Positions 11,314 to 23,329 of a stretch of DNA of 64,000 nucleotides are shown piece after piece. The position numbers and the translations under genes were made by a program. Source of the DNA: Alligator mississippiensis (lineage: Eukaryota > Chordata > Crocodylia > Alligatoridae); the NCBI RefSeq assembly GCF_030867095.1, contig NC_081824.1, positions 116,444,162 through 116,508,161 on the forward strand. The letters are read 5' to 3'. Numbering within the stretch: the first letter of the stretch is position 1; the number at the start of each line of letters is the position of its first letter. The notes under the pieces were generated by a model, which saw only the letters and a program-made list of their open reading frames with translations, searched no databases and was not told where the DNA came from.

Positions 11314-11448
11314 ATGGATGCAGACAGTGATGTTGCACTGGACATTTTAATCACAAATGTAGTGTGTGTTTTTAGAACAAGATGCCATTTAAACTTGAGG
11401 AAGATTGCATTAGAGGGTGCAAATGTGATATACAAGCGTGATGTTGGG
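11314..11448 (+). CDS. TBPL1: TBPL1 coding exon 1 of 6 (exon 2): TBP-like protein 1
   Basis: TBPL1 (TRF2/TLF) is a nuclear paralogue of TATA-binding protein. It binds TFIIA and TFIIB but not canonical TATA boxes, and serves TATA-less promoters and spermatid development. This exon encodes residues 1-45, from MDADSDVALDILITNV to VIYKRDVG. The start is chosen because it matches the known N-terminus and the exon is entered by acceptor tttcccag at 11262. The donor is GGG|GTAAGAG at 11449, phase 0. The six coding exons join to 561 nt, that is 186 codons plus stop, the family's exact length, with no break. The protein is two TBP-fold repeats, about residues 10-93 and 99-183. It differs from recalled human TBPL1 at only a few residues. 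Confidence 0.97.
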
Positions 11449-12521
11449 GTAAGAGATTTTAAGATCCCTTAAGTGCTTAAATTTTACAAATGTTTATTGA
11501 ATTAAAATTCTCTTATTTGTGTCAATCTCAGTACATCGGGTGTAGTTGATATAGTGAATTCTGTAATCGGTGCACCAGAACTGGAATGTTTCTGAATTTT
11601 CTTTACAATTTCTTTCCTGTTCCTGTTTAGACGTGCTGGCCTTGATTAGCTTTTATCTATTCTAGGAATGGGCGGGGGGGAAGAGGTGCTGCCAGTAGCG
11701 CCAAAGCACTGCAACAGAGGCTGTGAAATTTAAATCTGTGCAGTTCTGGGGACCTAACATGAGAGTACGCTTAAAAGGTTTCCATCCTATCTAGTCTGTC
11801 TTGCTGTCAATGAAGAATTACTTGGGTGGGCCACAAAAAAATACATTCTGACAGACCAAAGATTGATTATTGCTATAGCACAGTATTGAGTGTACATGTA
11901 GTTGTGCAGCTGTAGAGCAAGATAGTAGGCATTACCTTGAGGAATAGAATTCATTATATTCAGAAAGCTTCTGCCTGTTGTTGAGGAGAACAGCTTACAA
12001 GGAAGCAGTTTTCTTGATGTTAGTTGCCATGGTCATAAACTAAAGCAGCACTGGAGAAGTGGCCAGCTGTAATGGCCAGTGATGAAATGCTGGACAAAAG
12101 TAGTCCTTCAGTTGGGATTAAGAATATAGGCTACTAGGTATAAGAGGAGGCATGAAAGAATGACCAAATGTATAAGATGTGGAGAAGTAAAATATTCTGG
12201 ACAAGCCCTGTTCGGTCTTCCGAATAGATAGGACCTTGCTGGAAACAGTCAGCAGTGAAAGAGCCAGAGTAAGGGGAAATGAAAACTTTGGTTTTGATTT
12301 TAGTAACTTCTGTCTATTTAAGGCTACTGGCCTACCACCATATGATCATTAGCTAATCATTGGCTATGATTCTTCAGGTTTATTTGGCTCCTTTCAAGAC
12401 TTGATTTTGAATTCTTTCTTCTGAAAGGAAGGCTTATTAGGGCAAAGGTGGTATAGAGGAAGTATATTAGACTTGTTCTTTCTGTTATGAAATTGAACAA
12501 TCTTTTTTTTTCTCCTTCTAG
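11449..12521 (+). other. TBPL1 intron, between coding exons 1 and 2
   Basis: 1073-bp intron, GTAAGAG..CTTCTAG. No repeat or other gene recognised in it. Confidence 0.8.
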
Positions 12522-12604
12522 AAAGTATTAATGAAACTTAGGAAACCTAGGATTACAGCCACAATTTGGTCCTCAGGAAAAGTTATTTGCACAGGAGCCA
12601 CCAG
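12522..12604 (+). CDS. TBPL1: TBPL1 coding exon 2
   Basis: Acceptor tccttctag and donor CCAG|GTAAGT. Encodes residues 46-72 (KVLMKLRKPRITATIW..KVICTGAT) and two bases of Ser73. This is the end of the first half of TBP-fold repeat 1. The junction codon AG|T is completed by the next exon, so the phase agrees. Confidence 0.97.
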
Positions 12605-14593
12605 GTAAGTTTTGTCAAGGTCTAGATCTTTTTTCAGGAGAAGGTAGTCATTCCTAGATTACATTTTTGGGACCTTCTAAAGTGCTACTTCATTAGGTCA
12701 GCTTTACGTGCTAAAGCGTGATTAGCATCTCCCTTTATAAGACTTTGTTTTCTGTTGCTTGCAATTTTACCAAGCTTTGTTTGACCAGTTGGTTGGAAAT
12801 CTTTCATATTAACTCACTGCCCAAGGAATATTTGGAAATTGCAGCCAAAACAGTTCATCCCTTTTGCAGGAGACTGCTAGAGAAAATAAGTTGTTTTAAC
12901 CACATTAACTTCTGGCAGTCTTTTATTTGAGAAGCTTGCATGTGCCGTGCTTCGCAACAGGGACTCCCAAGTTTGAGAGGGAGCTGGCCTTGGTACCAGT
13001 TAAATGCCTTTTCCTAATCTTCAAAAATCCACCCAAATCGGGCTTTTGTCATGGCGCATTTTTCAGTTCACACATATTTGTTAGACACTTGGATTTTAAT
13101 ATCTAAATTCCCAGAACCATCCCTAACCATGTTTGAGTCTGGGGCTGAGTAGGACACTTTCCATAACTGCAGTTCTTGGACATGTTGGGCATGAGTCCCA
13201 GCATTTAAATCCAGGCAACCTTGTTTCTCCTGTGCACATAATAAGTCCTGTACTAACCTGAGCAGAATGGAAGAGGGAACTATCACATAAAAATGAGCTT
13301 GGACTAAGATTGACAGGGGGAAGGAATTCAGATTTGGTAAAGACTAAAGCTTGGTAAGGAAGGAAGCAGACAAAACCTTAAAAGTAAAGTTTGGTATTTG
13401 TTTGAAGATCCAGAGTATGGAAGAGACAAGGTTAGGTTGATGTGGGGAGGACTATAAGGTTCAAGCTTTATAGTTATAACACGGAAGGATTTGACCACTA
13501 GAACACACTTTTTAGTATCTGAAAATTTGGGAATTTTGCCATTCCCTAGTGACATGCGTAGAAAAAATGCTGTCTAGTGCTGATTCACAGAGGCAAAGAA
13601 ACCAAGTAGTGAGTCCAAAACTTAAAGTTTCCTGTGGGCTTATAGCTATGGCCTCTTAATGCAGATACATTAAGACAGTCTTTAATTATAGAATCACATT
13701 CTACTTGTTTGTACAGAACCCTTGCCTTAAATCAGTTTACAGAAGAGACCTGCACTAGGGACGTGGGTTGTATATGGGCTGAGATTTTCTATAGGACTTC
13801 TGCCTCATTTTGAGAGAATTAGAAGATGCATAATGAATAAAGTACAGAACTGCAAGAACGGCAGATGATGGTTAAAGCTGATGAAAGTTGCCTTCGAAAA
13901 TTGGAATCTATCCCACTTCTTGCAGAGTTCCTTTGTCAGAGTGATCAGATCACATTAACTAGACTTTTCAAAAGTGGTCACTACCTCCATGTTCCTTATT
14001 GTGGCCAACTGTAGACCTTGACATTGATATGCAGAAAGGTGACCAGACATAGCGGCAGCTTAAGTCATGGGAACAGTGATATGTAGAATTAAGAGCACTG
14101 AAAGAGAGTCAGATTATATGGAGTCCCAACTTGGACATCCAGAAATATTTGTCACTCTTGAACTTGATGTCCCTTGCCTTGGTACTCTATCTGCAATAAT
14201 AGATATGCCACCATCCACCATTTTGAGAGGACTTAATAATTGTTTCATAAATGTTAACTGAGCATTAAGAAAAAAACTCAGAATGATCTGTGAATACTGT
14301 ACATTAAAAAGATATGAGGCCATGTCCTTAACAGTTAGAATGCAATGCACTATTGGATAGCTGCTCATCAAGTGAGCACCATTTATACTGTGCACTGAGG
14401 CAGTCTGTGTGGTGACTGTGTGTATGATCTTGTAATTAAGATTGTCTCATACTAAGGCATAATTAAGGCTTTAATTCTGACATTTGCTAACTAGAGTGTT
14501 TGAAAAAAAATAGCAAGATCAGCGTGGGACATATGCATTTCTAATCTTGCTACTGCAACATAATAAAGTTAGTATTTTCTCTTTCCTTTATAG
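12605..14593 (+). other. TBPL1 intron, between coding exons 2 and 3
   Basis: 1989-bp AT-rich intron. I see no recognisable repeat or RNA gene. Confidence 0.7.
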
Positions 14594-14657
14594 TGAAGAA
14601 GAAGCTAAATTTGGTGCCAGACGATTAGCCCGTAGTCTACAGAAACTAGGTTTTCAG
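14594..14657 (+). CDS. TBPL1: TBPL1 coding exon 3
   Basis: Acceptor cctttatag and donor TTTTCAG|GTAACA. Encodes the end of Ser73 through Gln94 (SEEEAKFGARRLARSLQ..GFQ), the amphipathic helix closing TBP-fold repeat 1. An apparent open frame that continues past the donor to 14807 is intron read-through. Confidence 0.97.
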
Positions 14658-16257
14658 GTAACAATTATAACAAGAGTAGGATTCTTTGGCCTTTCAGAAA
14701 GAATGGGAAAGATTGCTGCCTGGATCAGCAGAAGTGGTGATGTGACTGTAGGCCTTGCTGAAGCAATGATCAATATATATACTGCTCACACAAAGGCTTT
14801 GCTATAGCATGGGCTGAAGTAGGCCTCATCAGTGAACCTGACTGATGCATAAACTCCTTATATAAGCAAACTTAGCATGTGGGCCAGATGGGCATTCTTG
14901 CCAGAAGATGGGATTGGGAGATGACTACAGGGTATAGAATAGTCCATTACCAAGATGATGAGGCTGGAACAGGAACACTGAGGTCAAGATGTGGAATAAG
15001 CCCATGGTACAGGACAGCTTAAGACATTCAAAGTACTGGTAGAGTGTAATATGTAATTTGTTTTGATCCCTGGGAACTTGATATTGGTCTGGGGAGCCTA
15101 CATGGTATGTGCCAATACTTTGTCATGGGCATGCATGTGTTAACACTTTGTCTGTCAGATCACAAGTGTGTTATGGCCATGCCTTGTAGACAGTAAACCT
15201 GGCCAAACCTTTGGCACTGAACCGAGCCTGTGGTCAGTTCTTTAAGATGATAAGATTGGTGTTAGGATCTCCTGGCTGTGATTTTTTTGCTAGCACTGTA
15301 GTCCCTGAGACTTCAATACTGACAACACAACCGTAACACCTGACAAGCATAGCAACGATGACAGTGGACCACCAGCATCTTTCCAACTGTCCATGTGTAG
15401 TACCAGAAGTTATATTTGGTCCACATCTAAGACCACATTTTGTGTGTGTGTGTACATGTACTTGCTTGAGACTCACTTTACAGCCTAAAAGAATGTTTCA
15501 CCAGCCAAAGAGCAGGATTTTACAAGGGTTGGTAAATTAGCCTCTTGTAATCACCCTCCTCTCATGTGGGAGAAAAAAAGTTTTGACTTGGTATATTACT
15601 GCAAATTCCATTTTTAGAATGTTCTGAATAACATAAAGGTTGTTGTCATAGGAACAGACACTTGCATTTTTTCAGTAAATCTAGTTTTAGAATTATGAGG
15701 ATGAACATAGTTTCAAATCAGGTTTTGAATATGTTAAAAGTTAAACTGAAGCAAATGGCAGTAGTCTTGTTAAGCAGTACATCGGGACAAAGATTCACTT
15801 CTAAGCTAATGAATATCATGGTTAACTCCACCTTGCCTGAGCCTGAGATAGATAAATATAGCCCATTATACAACCCGCTTACAACTGCCTGACAAAATCA
15901 TTCAACTTGGTATTTGTTCCTTGATACTAGTGAAGTTCGCTGGTAGCCAGTTCGTAGACCCACTAGGGAGTCTAAAGAAGGAATGGTCTCATTTGATGAT
16001 TGCTCAGCCTGCATAACAGCCACCAAACTTTACATGTACAATAAGCCCACAATGGCTCTTACCAATCTGAGTGGATTTAAAACAAGACAGAACAAACATC
16101 CATCTAACACCAGACTACATGAGACCTGAAAGATCTGAGCTGGACTTCAAAACTGTGGATAGAATTGATGTATTTGTAACAGCAAAGACTGGATTATAAC
16201 ATGAAGCTACTCAGCAAGAATAGCACCAGTATTTTAATAAAGAGAAACATAAGTGCA
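14658..16257 (+). other. TBPL1 intron, 5' part: nothing firm
   Basis: Intron sequence without a recognisable gene. A short GT-rich tract lies at 15440-15452. The 15050-15540 stretch is more mixed in composition and may be an old unclassified repeat. Confidence 0.4.
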
Positions 16258-16893
16258 GAACATGTCAGTGTGACGAAATCATCAGCAAAGCTAACCTCAC
16301 TTTATCACGTATCAGCAGATGCATGACAGATAGAACCAAGGAGGTGATACTTCCCCTCTGCAGCATTGGTCAAACTGCAGTTGGAATACTGTGTCCAGTT
16401 TTGGGCACCATACTTTCAGAAGGATGTGGATAGCTTTGAGAGGGTCCAGAGGAGGGCCATTCATATGGTTAAGTGTTTACAGGCCAAGCCCTATGAGGAG
16501 AGACTAAGGGACCTGGACCTCTTCAGCTTCTGCAAGTGTAGGCTGAGAGGTGATCTTGTGGCTGCCTACAAATTCGTAAGGGGGGCACAGCAAGATATCG
16601 GAGATGCTCTGTTCACCAGGGTGCCTCTTGGGGTAACAAGGAGCAATGGTCACAAACTGACAGCAGATTTAGGCTAGATATCAGGAAGAACTTCTTCATG
16701 GTAAGGGTGGCCAAAATTTGGAATGGGCTTCCCAGGGGGTGGTGCGCTCCCCTACCGTGGGGGTCTTTAAGAGAAGGCTGGATAAGGTCCTGGCTGGGGT
16801 CATGTGACCCCAGCACTCTTTCCTGCCCAGACAGGGAGTTGGTCTTGATGATCTGTTGAGGTCCCTTCAGACCCTAGCATCTATGAATCTATG
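16258..16893 (+). mobile_element. CR1 LINE 3' portion, + strand
   Basis: Reads ORF2 C-terminus (VKLQLEYCVQFWAPYFQ, RVQRRAIHMVKCLQAKPYEE, GDLVAAYKFVRGAQQDIG) and then the 3' UTR, ending agcatctatgaatctatg. It is 5'-truncated and the frame is broken. It faces an oppositely oriented CR1 at 16993 across only 99 bp. Confidence 0.93.
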
Positions 16894-16992
16894 TCCAGAT
16901 CCATGTTGAGATTTCTTTTCTAAGGAGTCTTTCCTGCTTAACATTTTTTTTTTCAAACCAGAAATCATGGGGTTTATTCACAGGCCAAGAAG

Positions 16993-17716
16993 ATTCATAG
17001 ATGTTAAGGTCGGAAGGGACCTCAATAGATCATCGAGTCCGACCCCCTGCATAAGCAGGAAAGAGTGCTGGGTCTAGATGATCCCAGCTAGATACTCATC
17101 TAACCTCCTCTTGAAGACCCCCAGGGTAGGGGAGAGCACCACCACCCTTGGGAGCCCGTTCCAGACTTGGCCACTCGAACTGTGAAGAAGTTCTTCCTAA
17201 TGTCCAATCTAAATCTGCTCTCTGCTAGCTTGTGGCCATTGTTTCTTGTGACCCGCAGGGGCGCCTTGGTGAATAAAACCTCACCAATTCCCTTCTGTGC
17301 CCCCGTGATGAACTTATAGGCAGCCACAAGGTCGCCTCTCAAACTTCTCTTGCGGAGGCTGAAAAGGTCCACTTTCTCTAGTCTCTCCTCATAGGGCTTG
17401 GTCTGCAGGCCCTTGACCATACGAGTTGCCCTTCTCTGGACCCTCTCCAGGTTATCTGCATCCTTCTTGAAGTGTGGTGCCCAGAATTGCACGCAGTACT
17501 CCAACTGCGGTCTGACCAGCGCCCTATAGAGGGGAAGTATCACCTCCCTGGACCTATTTGTCATGCATCTGCTGATGCACAATAAAGTGCCATTGGCTTT
17601 TCTGATGGCTTCGTCACACTGCCGGCTCATGTTCATCTTGGAGTCCACTAGGACTCCAAGATCCCTTTCCACCTCTGTGCCACCCAGCAGGTCATTCCCT
17701 AGGCTGTAGGTGTGCT
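16993..17716 (-). mobile_element. CR1 LINE 3' portion, - strand
   Basis: The 3' end is at 16993 (attcatagatgttaaggtcgg). A 190-codon open stretch at 17100-17672 carries VERDLGVLVDSKMNMSRQ, ISRCMTNRSREVILPLY and LVRPQLEYCVQFWAPHFK. It closely resembles the copy at 30532. 5'-truncated at ggctgtaggtgtgct. It lies in the TBPL1 intron before coding exon 4. Confidence 0.94.
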
Positions 17717-18404
17717 ACAAAGAGTTTTTTGGAAAGTTTGAGGAAGAGCATGTTCCTTCTTCATTGACATTGTTTATGCTGACAACTAGGAAAAAGCTGT
17801 CATAGTGTCATTATTTCAGTTGGACATTGTCCACTGGCAATTTTTGGCTACCATGTTGTAGCATAGCATTGTTATGGGTAAAGAGCTTTCGGAAGTTAGA
17901 AATTTAGCTTGAGTTCAGTAAAGGTAGAATAGCAGTTCTCGGCACTGCCTGCTGGAGATAAGTGAAAGATGCATTTCATTTCTGCACAGTGCAGATTCTG
18001 AACTGTGGTAAAAATAAAATGAAGAGGTTCTATGAACAAGAGTATAAAACAACTCAATAGGTTCTAGTAACTACAAACCACACTTTTTTCTGACATTCAA
18101 ATGGCTTCTAAGACATCAATTAGCCCATTTATAATTTATTGGTATTTACTATAGTAATGTAGGCTGTGCAAGCTCCAATATTTCGTTCTAAGTGAAAACG
18201 AAAAGGCAGTTTTGTACTTTTAGAAGAACACCATTCCGGAATTGTGTATTGCACAGCAAATGACTGAAGAGTTTACCTAGTCCTAGCAGATGCTTTGAGT
18301 GCATTAACCACAAGGTTTTTAACTGAAGCAATATCGGATTGTCTGTTAGAGGTTTTTTCTCCCTGAAGAATCAATTATCTAACTTTTTCTCTCTTTTCCA
18401 CAAG
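17717..18404 (+). other. TBPL1 intron, 3' part
   Basis: Plain intron ending in the pyrimidine-rich acceptor ctcttttccacaag at 18404. Nothing else seen. Confidence 0.7.
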
Positions 18405-18508
18405 GTAATTTTCACAGATTTTAAAGTTGTCAATGTTCTAGCCGTGTGCAACATGCCCTTTGAAATCCGATTGCCAGAATTTACGAAGAACAATAGACCT
18501 CATGCTAG
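18405..18508 (+). CDS. TBPL1: TBPL1 coding exon 4
   Basis: Encodes residues 95-128 (VIFTDFKVVNVLAV, PFEIRLPEFTKNNRPHA) plus two bases of Ser129. This is the start of TBP-fold repeat 2, where TBP's DNA-intercalating residues are replaced in this paralogue. Donor GCTAG|GTACTG. Confidence 0.97.
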
Positions 18509-18604
18509 GTACTGTAGGTTTCAAGAGAACAGTCATCTTTTATTTTTCTTAACTCTTTTCTTGAAGTTATAGAATTAGATTTGACAGTATCCTTTGTTTT
18601 CTAG

Positions 18605-18699
18605 TTATGAACCAGAACTTCATCCTGCAGTGTGTTACAGAATAAAGACTCTCAGAGCTACTTTACAAATTTTTTCAACAGGCAGTATCACAGTAACAG
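18605..18699 (+). CDS. TBPL1: TBPL1 coding exon 5
   Basis: Acceptor gttttctag after a 96-bp intron, and donor GTAACAG|GTACTT. Encodes the end of Ser129 to Thr160 (YEPELHPAVCYRIKTLRA, LQIFSTGSITVT) plus one base of Gly161. This is the beta-sheet core of repeat 2 with the usual TG-SI-VTG pattern. Confidence 0.97.
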
Positions 18700-19765
18700 G
18701 TACTTCATGTCAGAATAAATATTTGATTTGTTAGGAATATTTAACTAGCTTTCATACGAGTTTAGCCAGAGAAATCAGACTTAAAGCAACAGCAAGATAA
18801 GCATGTGGGATTTCATTTTCTAATGCTACCAGATAATTTGTTTTTTAACGATAACATCCGATAGCTGTGGAAGAAAGTAATACTTCTAACAGGCTAAATA
18901 GATTATTTTAAATGAACTAAAAGTGGTCATAGTTTAGGAAAAGTGGGGGATGAGGTAACCAGGTTCATGGTGAGGAGTTTTAAGGTACACTTGTTTAATT
19001 GAAGAATCCAAAGTTTTGATCATCTTTCTCAGTTTTTTCCCCCCACATGTAGTATAATAAAGACCATAACTGGGATTAGAAGTTATGACCTGAGGTTGAT
19101 GGGAGAGATGTTCATTAACTCAGGCTGCAATATTAACGTCTAAATCGCAACTAGGTTAAAATCTGTTATAATTTAGAAATAGTTGCCTGTGACTGGATGC
19201 AATGAAAAATTAAGATAGCCATGTTTTGTTCTGGGGAATTTTGGTTCTTGGAGCAGCAACTAGTCAGAAGGCATCTGACCTGTTTGTTTAGGTAATGCCA
19301 ATCAAGCTCTGCTATTTACATAGGATGCCTCTGTCTTGTGCTATGTTGCATGGAATATAATTTCTTACAGGATAACAGGGACAGCTAAAACATGGGGGGA
19401 GGGAACAGCTGGAGTCCTTGGGTTTTGAAGGGGTTATTTGAAGACTTGGGCTGTTTTTATTGTAAGCCTCATGAGTCTTCTGGATAGGGTGGGGAAAAAA
19501 ATCTAAGAAATACATATATTTCTAGTCTAACCAGCTACTACTTCAAACATCATTACAAACTCTAAGGGGCTTGGGGGAGGGAGGGAAGGGTTGCTATAAA
19601 TACTAAGATGATCATAAGAAAGTTTTTTTTGTATATGAAAAAATAATCTTTGTGTATACAATGTAAAATTGTGGTAGCCAACTTTGAGAAATTGTTATTT
19701 TTAATTTCCAGTGTCCTGACCTTTTTTCTCTTTCCCTCCTCCCTCTATTTTTTAATGTGTCTCAG
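18700..19765 (+). other. TBPL1 last intron
   Basis: 1066-bp intron ending aatgtgtctcag at 19765. No repeat or gene recognised. Confidence 0.75.
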
Positions 19766-19845
19766 GGCCAAATGTAAAGGCTGTTGCCAGTGCTGTGGAA
19801 CAGATTTATCCGTTCGTGTTTGAAAGCAGGAAAGAGATTTTATAA
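19766..19845 (+). CDS. TBPL1: TBPL1 terminal coding exon
   Basis: Encodes residues 161-186 (GPNVKAVASAVEQIYP, FVFESRKEIL), then TAA at 19843-19845. The C-terminus FESRKEIL matches the family end exactly. The 3' UTR follows directly. Confidence 0.97.
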
Positions 19846-20285
19846 TTCACCACTTAATGGTTAGGTTCCCTAACCAAGCACCTTTAAAGACTGCTGCACA
19901 TTGGACTAAAAGCAAAAAGGAAAACTGGACCAACAATAGCTGAGGAAATACAGACTCTTTCACTTGTTCATGGCCACAGTGTAAACTCCAGCCCGTTTGG
20001 ATTTTATTTTGAACAGTGCTGTATTGTAAAAATGAAAGTTTACAAGATATGAAATTGCTGCTTTTTAAAAGACGCTCTATTTATTTTTGCAGTAATTTCT
20101 GTGTCTTCATAAGCAAAACTGTCACGATGTGCACTACCTTTAAAACATTTTTAGTTTGAGCTTGTGTTTTATTTGTGAATAGTCTTTTACATTTTTGTAT
20201 GCTGAATATTGGGCACCAAAGAAGCTGTAAAAGTTAACTTTTTTCACTTGATGAATGTGCACAAATAAAAGTTTGGAAAATATCT
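19846..20285 (+). other. TBPL1: TBPL1 proximal 3' UTR
   Basis: AU-rich stretch between the stop codon and the first strong poly(A) signal. Cleavage is expected about 15-25 bases after the signal at 20264. Confidence 0.75.
20264..20269 (+). terminator. TBPL1: TBPL1 proximal poly(A) signal
   Basis: AATAAA 419 bp after the stop codon, followed by T-rich sequence at 20281-20330. Confidence 0.75.
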
Positions 20286-22594
20286 TTCTTCATACCTGTT
20301 CTTTTACGTTCTTTTTCCTCTTTCGTATTACAGTTAAAATTGTATAGTTGCTAATTCATTTGGAACAAATGTAAGGATAGCTTGTTGCTAATATTTTTGT
20401 TTCTTTTTGTACTATATGTGTATAATAATATGCAGTGGACTTGACTGGAATATCTGGTACTCGCGTACATGTATCTGATGGCAGAATTTGGTTCATCCTT
20501 AAGTTTTTCTTAATTATATTGCCAGATTTTAAGAATTGTTTCTTTCTGTCTTGCTGAAGAGAAGATGCTTCTAAACCTTATGGCCTGCAACAATGATTTT
20601 TTTTCTGCAGACAATGGAAAACTTTATGTACTTGAGAAGCTGTAATAGAAAAATCAACTCTTTTATCCACGAGCTATATGGAAAAAATGGAACTACGACA
20701 TGAGTTTCTTCCTGGTGACAAACCTTCATTATTCAGGAAAGACCATATTCTTGGAGCTGGAATGAAGCAATGTAGTGGCTGTACTGATCTAATCCCAGGC
20801 TACTTCTAAAGGCGTAACAAAGTCCTTTTCCATATTATTTCTACGGGATAATTATATTTTCCTGAAAGCAACTGCCAGCAAGTAACAAAGTTTGTATCTG
20901 GCGTGTGGTTTTATTGATATTAATCTTGGACTTACAAGGCAGTACTTATTTTCTCTTCGAATGTGCACATATGGAACAGTGGACAGGTGAATACATAAAG
21001 TAAATGAAAATGCTACTTTTAAAAATGACAATAAATATGTATAACTATATGCATGTCTATTTCCCCTGTCTGAACCTAAAGAACCTGAATGCTGTGCGCA
21101 TATTTGTACTGCAGGTGATGTATAACTTTAAAGACTCATGCTATTATTGTGTTATGAACTTTTATTGTACATAGAATCAATAACTGTCAAAGAAGGGTGG
21201 AGTACCCTAAAGGAAACTACAGCTGAGGCTTAGCAGACTGTTTTATCTGTTTGAGAGACAATTTGTGGAATCCTGTTTTAGAAATGGAAAATAACCACTG
21301 TCTTTTTAGAAATGGTGGAGAAAGGGATGGATACAAACAGGAATCATGTAGTCACAAGTTGTAGAGAAAAGAAAAACAGAAATTAAAAGGCAGAATGAAT
21401 TATTGCTTGCTGGAAGCGTTAAGTGTGAAAAGTAAGAAAGGTTAAAACAAATATATAAAATGGAAATTAAGTTCAGGGAAAGAGAGCACATGCCATTTGA
21501 TACTAAAAGAAGCTAAACTCAGTCCAAAATGACAGCAACCTGTATTGCATTTTTTTTAAATGTATCTTAAGCAAGAAAAAGGAGAGATATCATTAGGAAA
21601 GAATTCTGAGTACATAGCTTAAGAAACAGCTAAAGGACTACTTAAGTGTACAAATTGACATGCCAATAGGATGACAGCTTATGAACATCTTCTAGCAACA
21701 TATTTAACCCACTTTGACCACAGAGAGTGTTTTGAAAAGTTATGGATATATCAAAATTAAGTATAATTGATGCTGTTTCCGACCTTTTCCTTACTATTTA
21801 GTAAATATGCTGAGTAAAGGTAGTTATTGTCTGTCTAGATCTAACTATAACGTGAAGGTGTTGGGATGGTGAGCAAATATATGATTTTGGTCCTAAACTG
21901 CTGAAGAGTTTGGTCAGCATAGCTGTGGAAGGAGACTCTTTCTCTTTTTGATCAAATTACAAAATATTCAACTGTAGTAGTAGTGTAGTAGTTGAGTATT
22001 AGTAATGAAGCAGGTGATATCAATGAATGTAAACAAAAAATGCTTCTGGTCCTGGACACAAGACACATTTACAGCAATATGATTTGTCTTCCAAGTTACT
22101 GTAAATGAAAAAAAAGAGGGGGGGAGCAGGAAGCAAGCGTATGATGTACTTCTCCACCACTATAACTTGAAACTGGCACAGAATTTACCCTCTTAAAACT
22201 CAGGGGTAAAGTATGCTTCTGTAAGTTACGCTGATGGAGGTGTAGGGTTGTAGTTTATCTGAGGGATGGTATTGCCCAAGGAAAAGAGGCCATCCTGTTG
22301 TCTAGCCATCTAGTGTTGAGGTGCTGCAATAGTGTTTCTTGCATGTAGCTACCTTGAGGTAACTGGTCAAAACCCTTCATTACAGACAGTGGTGCAATTT
22401 TACATGTGATTTAAAAACAAATGTAAAATATACTAACATGAAAATATTGTGTCCCCCAGTCCTAGAGCTTAGAAGTTAGCACTGGCACTTGGAATGTAGA
22501 TGAACAGTAATGGCGTATCAAAATGGGGAAGACAACCTGTTGAGTGCTGCAGTGATCCATGTTAAATTGATTACAGTATGTTTGGTGTTTAAAA
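20286..22594. other. TBPL1-SLC2A12 intergenic, no gene seen
   Basis: AT-rich sequence that may hold the long TBPL1 3' UTR up to about 21050. No recognisable repeat or RNA gene. Confidence 0.5.
21030..21035 (+). terminator. TBPL1: Possible distal TBPL1 poly(A) signal
   Basis: A second AATAAA in AT-rich sequence 1.2 kb after the stop codon. It may give a longer 3' UTR; sequence alone cannot show use. Confidence 0.35.
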
Positions 22595-23087
22595 CAGGGT
22601 TTTCAAACCTACAACTGATAGGCTGGATGCAGCCTGAGTCTTGGACTGACCCTGCGTATGAAGCCAGCCTGGTGCTCAGGCTGGACCCAGTGCCACAGGT
22701 GCTGCTTGCAGCACAGAGGATTGAACTGAGGTGCAAGCTGAAAGCAGCACCCATGCCACACCAACTCTGTGGCATTGGCTCTGGGGCTGGTCCAGATTGG
22801 GTCATGCCAGAGTCAGTGCACAGGACTGTCTGGCCTGAGCCTCAGGCTGTGCACATCCTGCACCAGTCCTGTGTTGTGAACCATGTCCGTGGCACCACGT
22901 CTAGCCTGCATGCTGCAGTCAGACCAAATCTCAGAGTTGGGCTAGTGCGTGCTGCCTACAGTACAGGGGTCCACCCAGGAGCATGCTGCATGTAGCACCC
23001 CACTGGACTGGCCCTTCCCATCTGGCCAGTAGATCAGCCCTGAGACCCTCATTCAACCCATGGGGACTGATGAGTTTGACATCTTTG
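22595..23087. mobile_element. hAT-like non-autonomous element
   Basis: Starts CAGGGTTTTCAAACCTAC and ends with the complement of CAAAGATGTCAAACTCATC, a hAT-like pair. Flanks gtttaaaa (22587-22594) and gtttatga (23088-23095) match at 6 of 8 positions. The interior is GC-rich with no transposase. The 161-codon open frame at 22510-22995 overlaps it and is not a gene. Confidence 0.6.
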
Positions 23088-23329
23088 GTTTATGATCTTT
23101 AATAAATATCTGGAAGAAGAGATGGGGAGGATGTTAGTTAAAATTGAAAATAATGAACTGAGATATAAGAACAAGATCTGCCATTTCCTGGGTCAAGCCA
23201 CAGGTCCTTACCCACTATCCTGTGTCACACAATAGCAGAGAATGGATGCTGAAAAGGAGAGAACTGGGTTTGACCAGGGTTTCTTTCCTGTTCCTCTTGC
23301 TTGCAGCCTCCAGTATATAAGGTCTAGGA

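Noticed and set aside
11314-19845. TBPL1 locus as a processed or decayed pseudogene
   Set aside because: Six exons with good GT/AG sites, matching phases and an intact 186-codon frame show a functional-looking gene.
22510-22995. 161-codon open frame
   Set aside because: Overlaps the hAT-like element at 22595-23087 and has no known domain.
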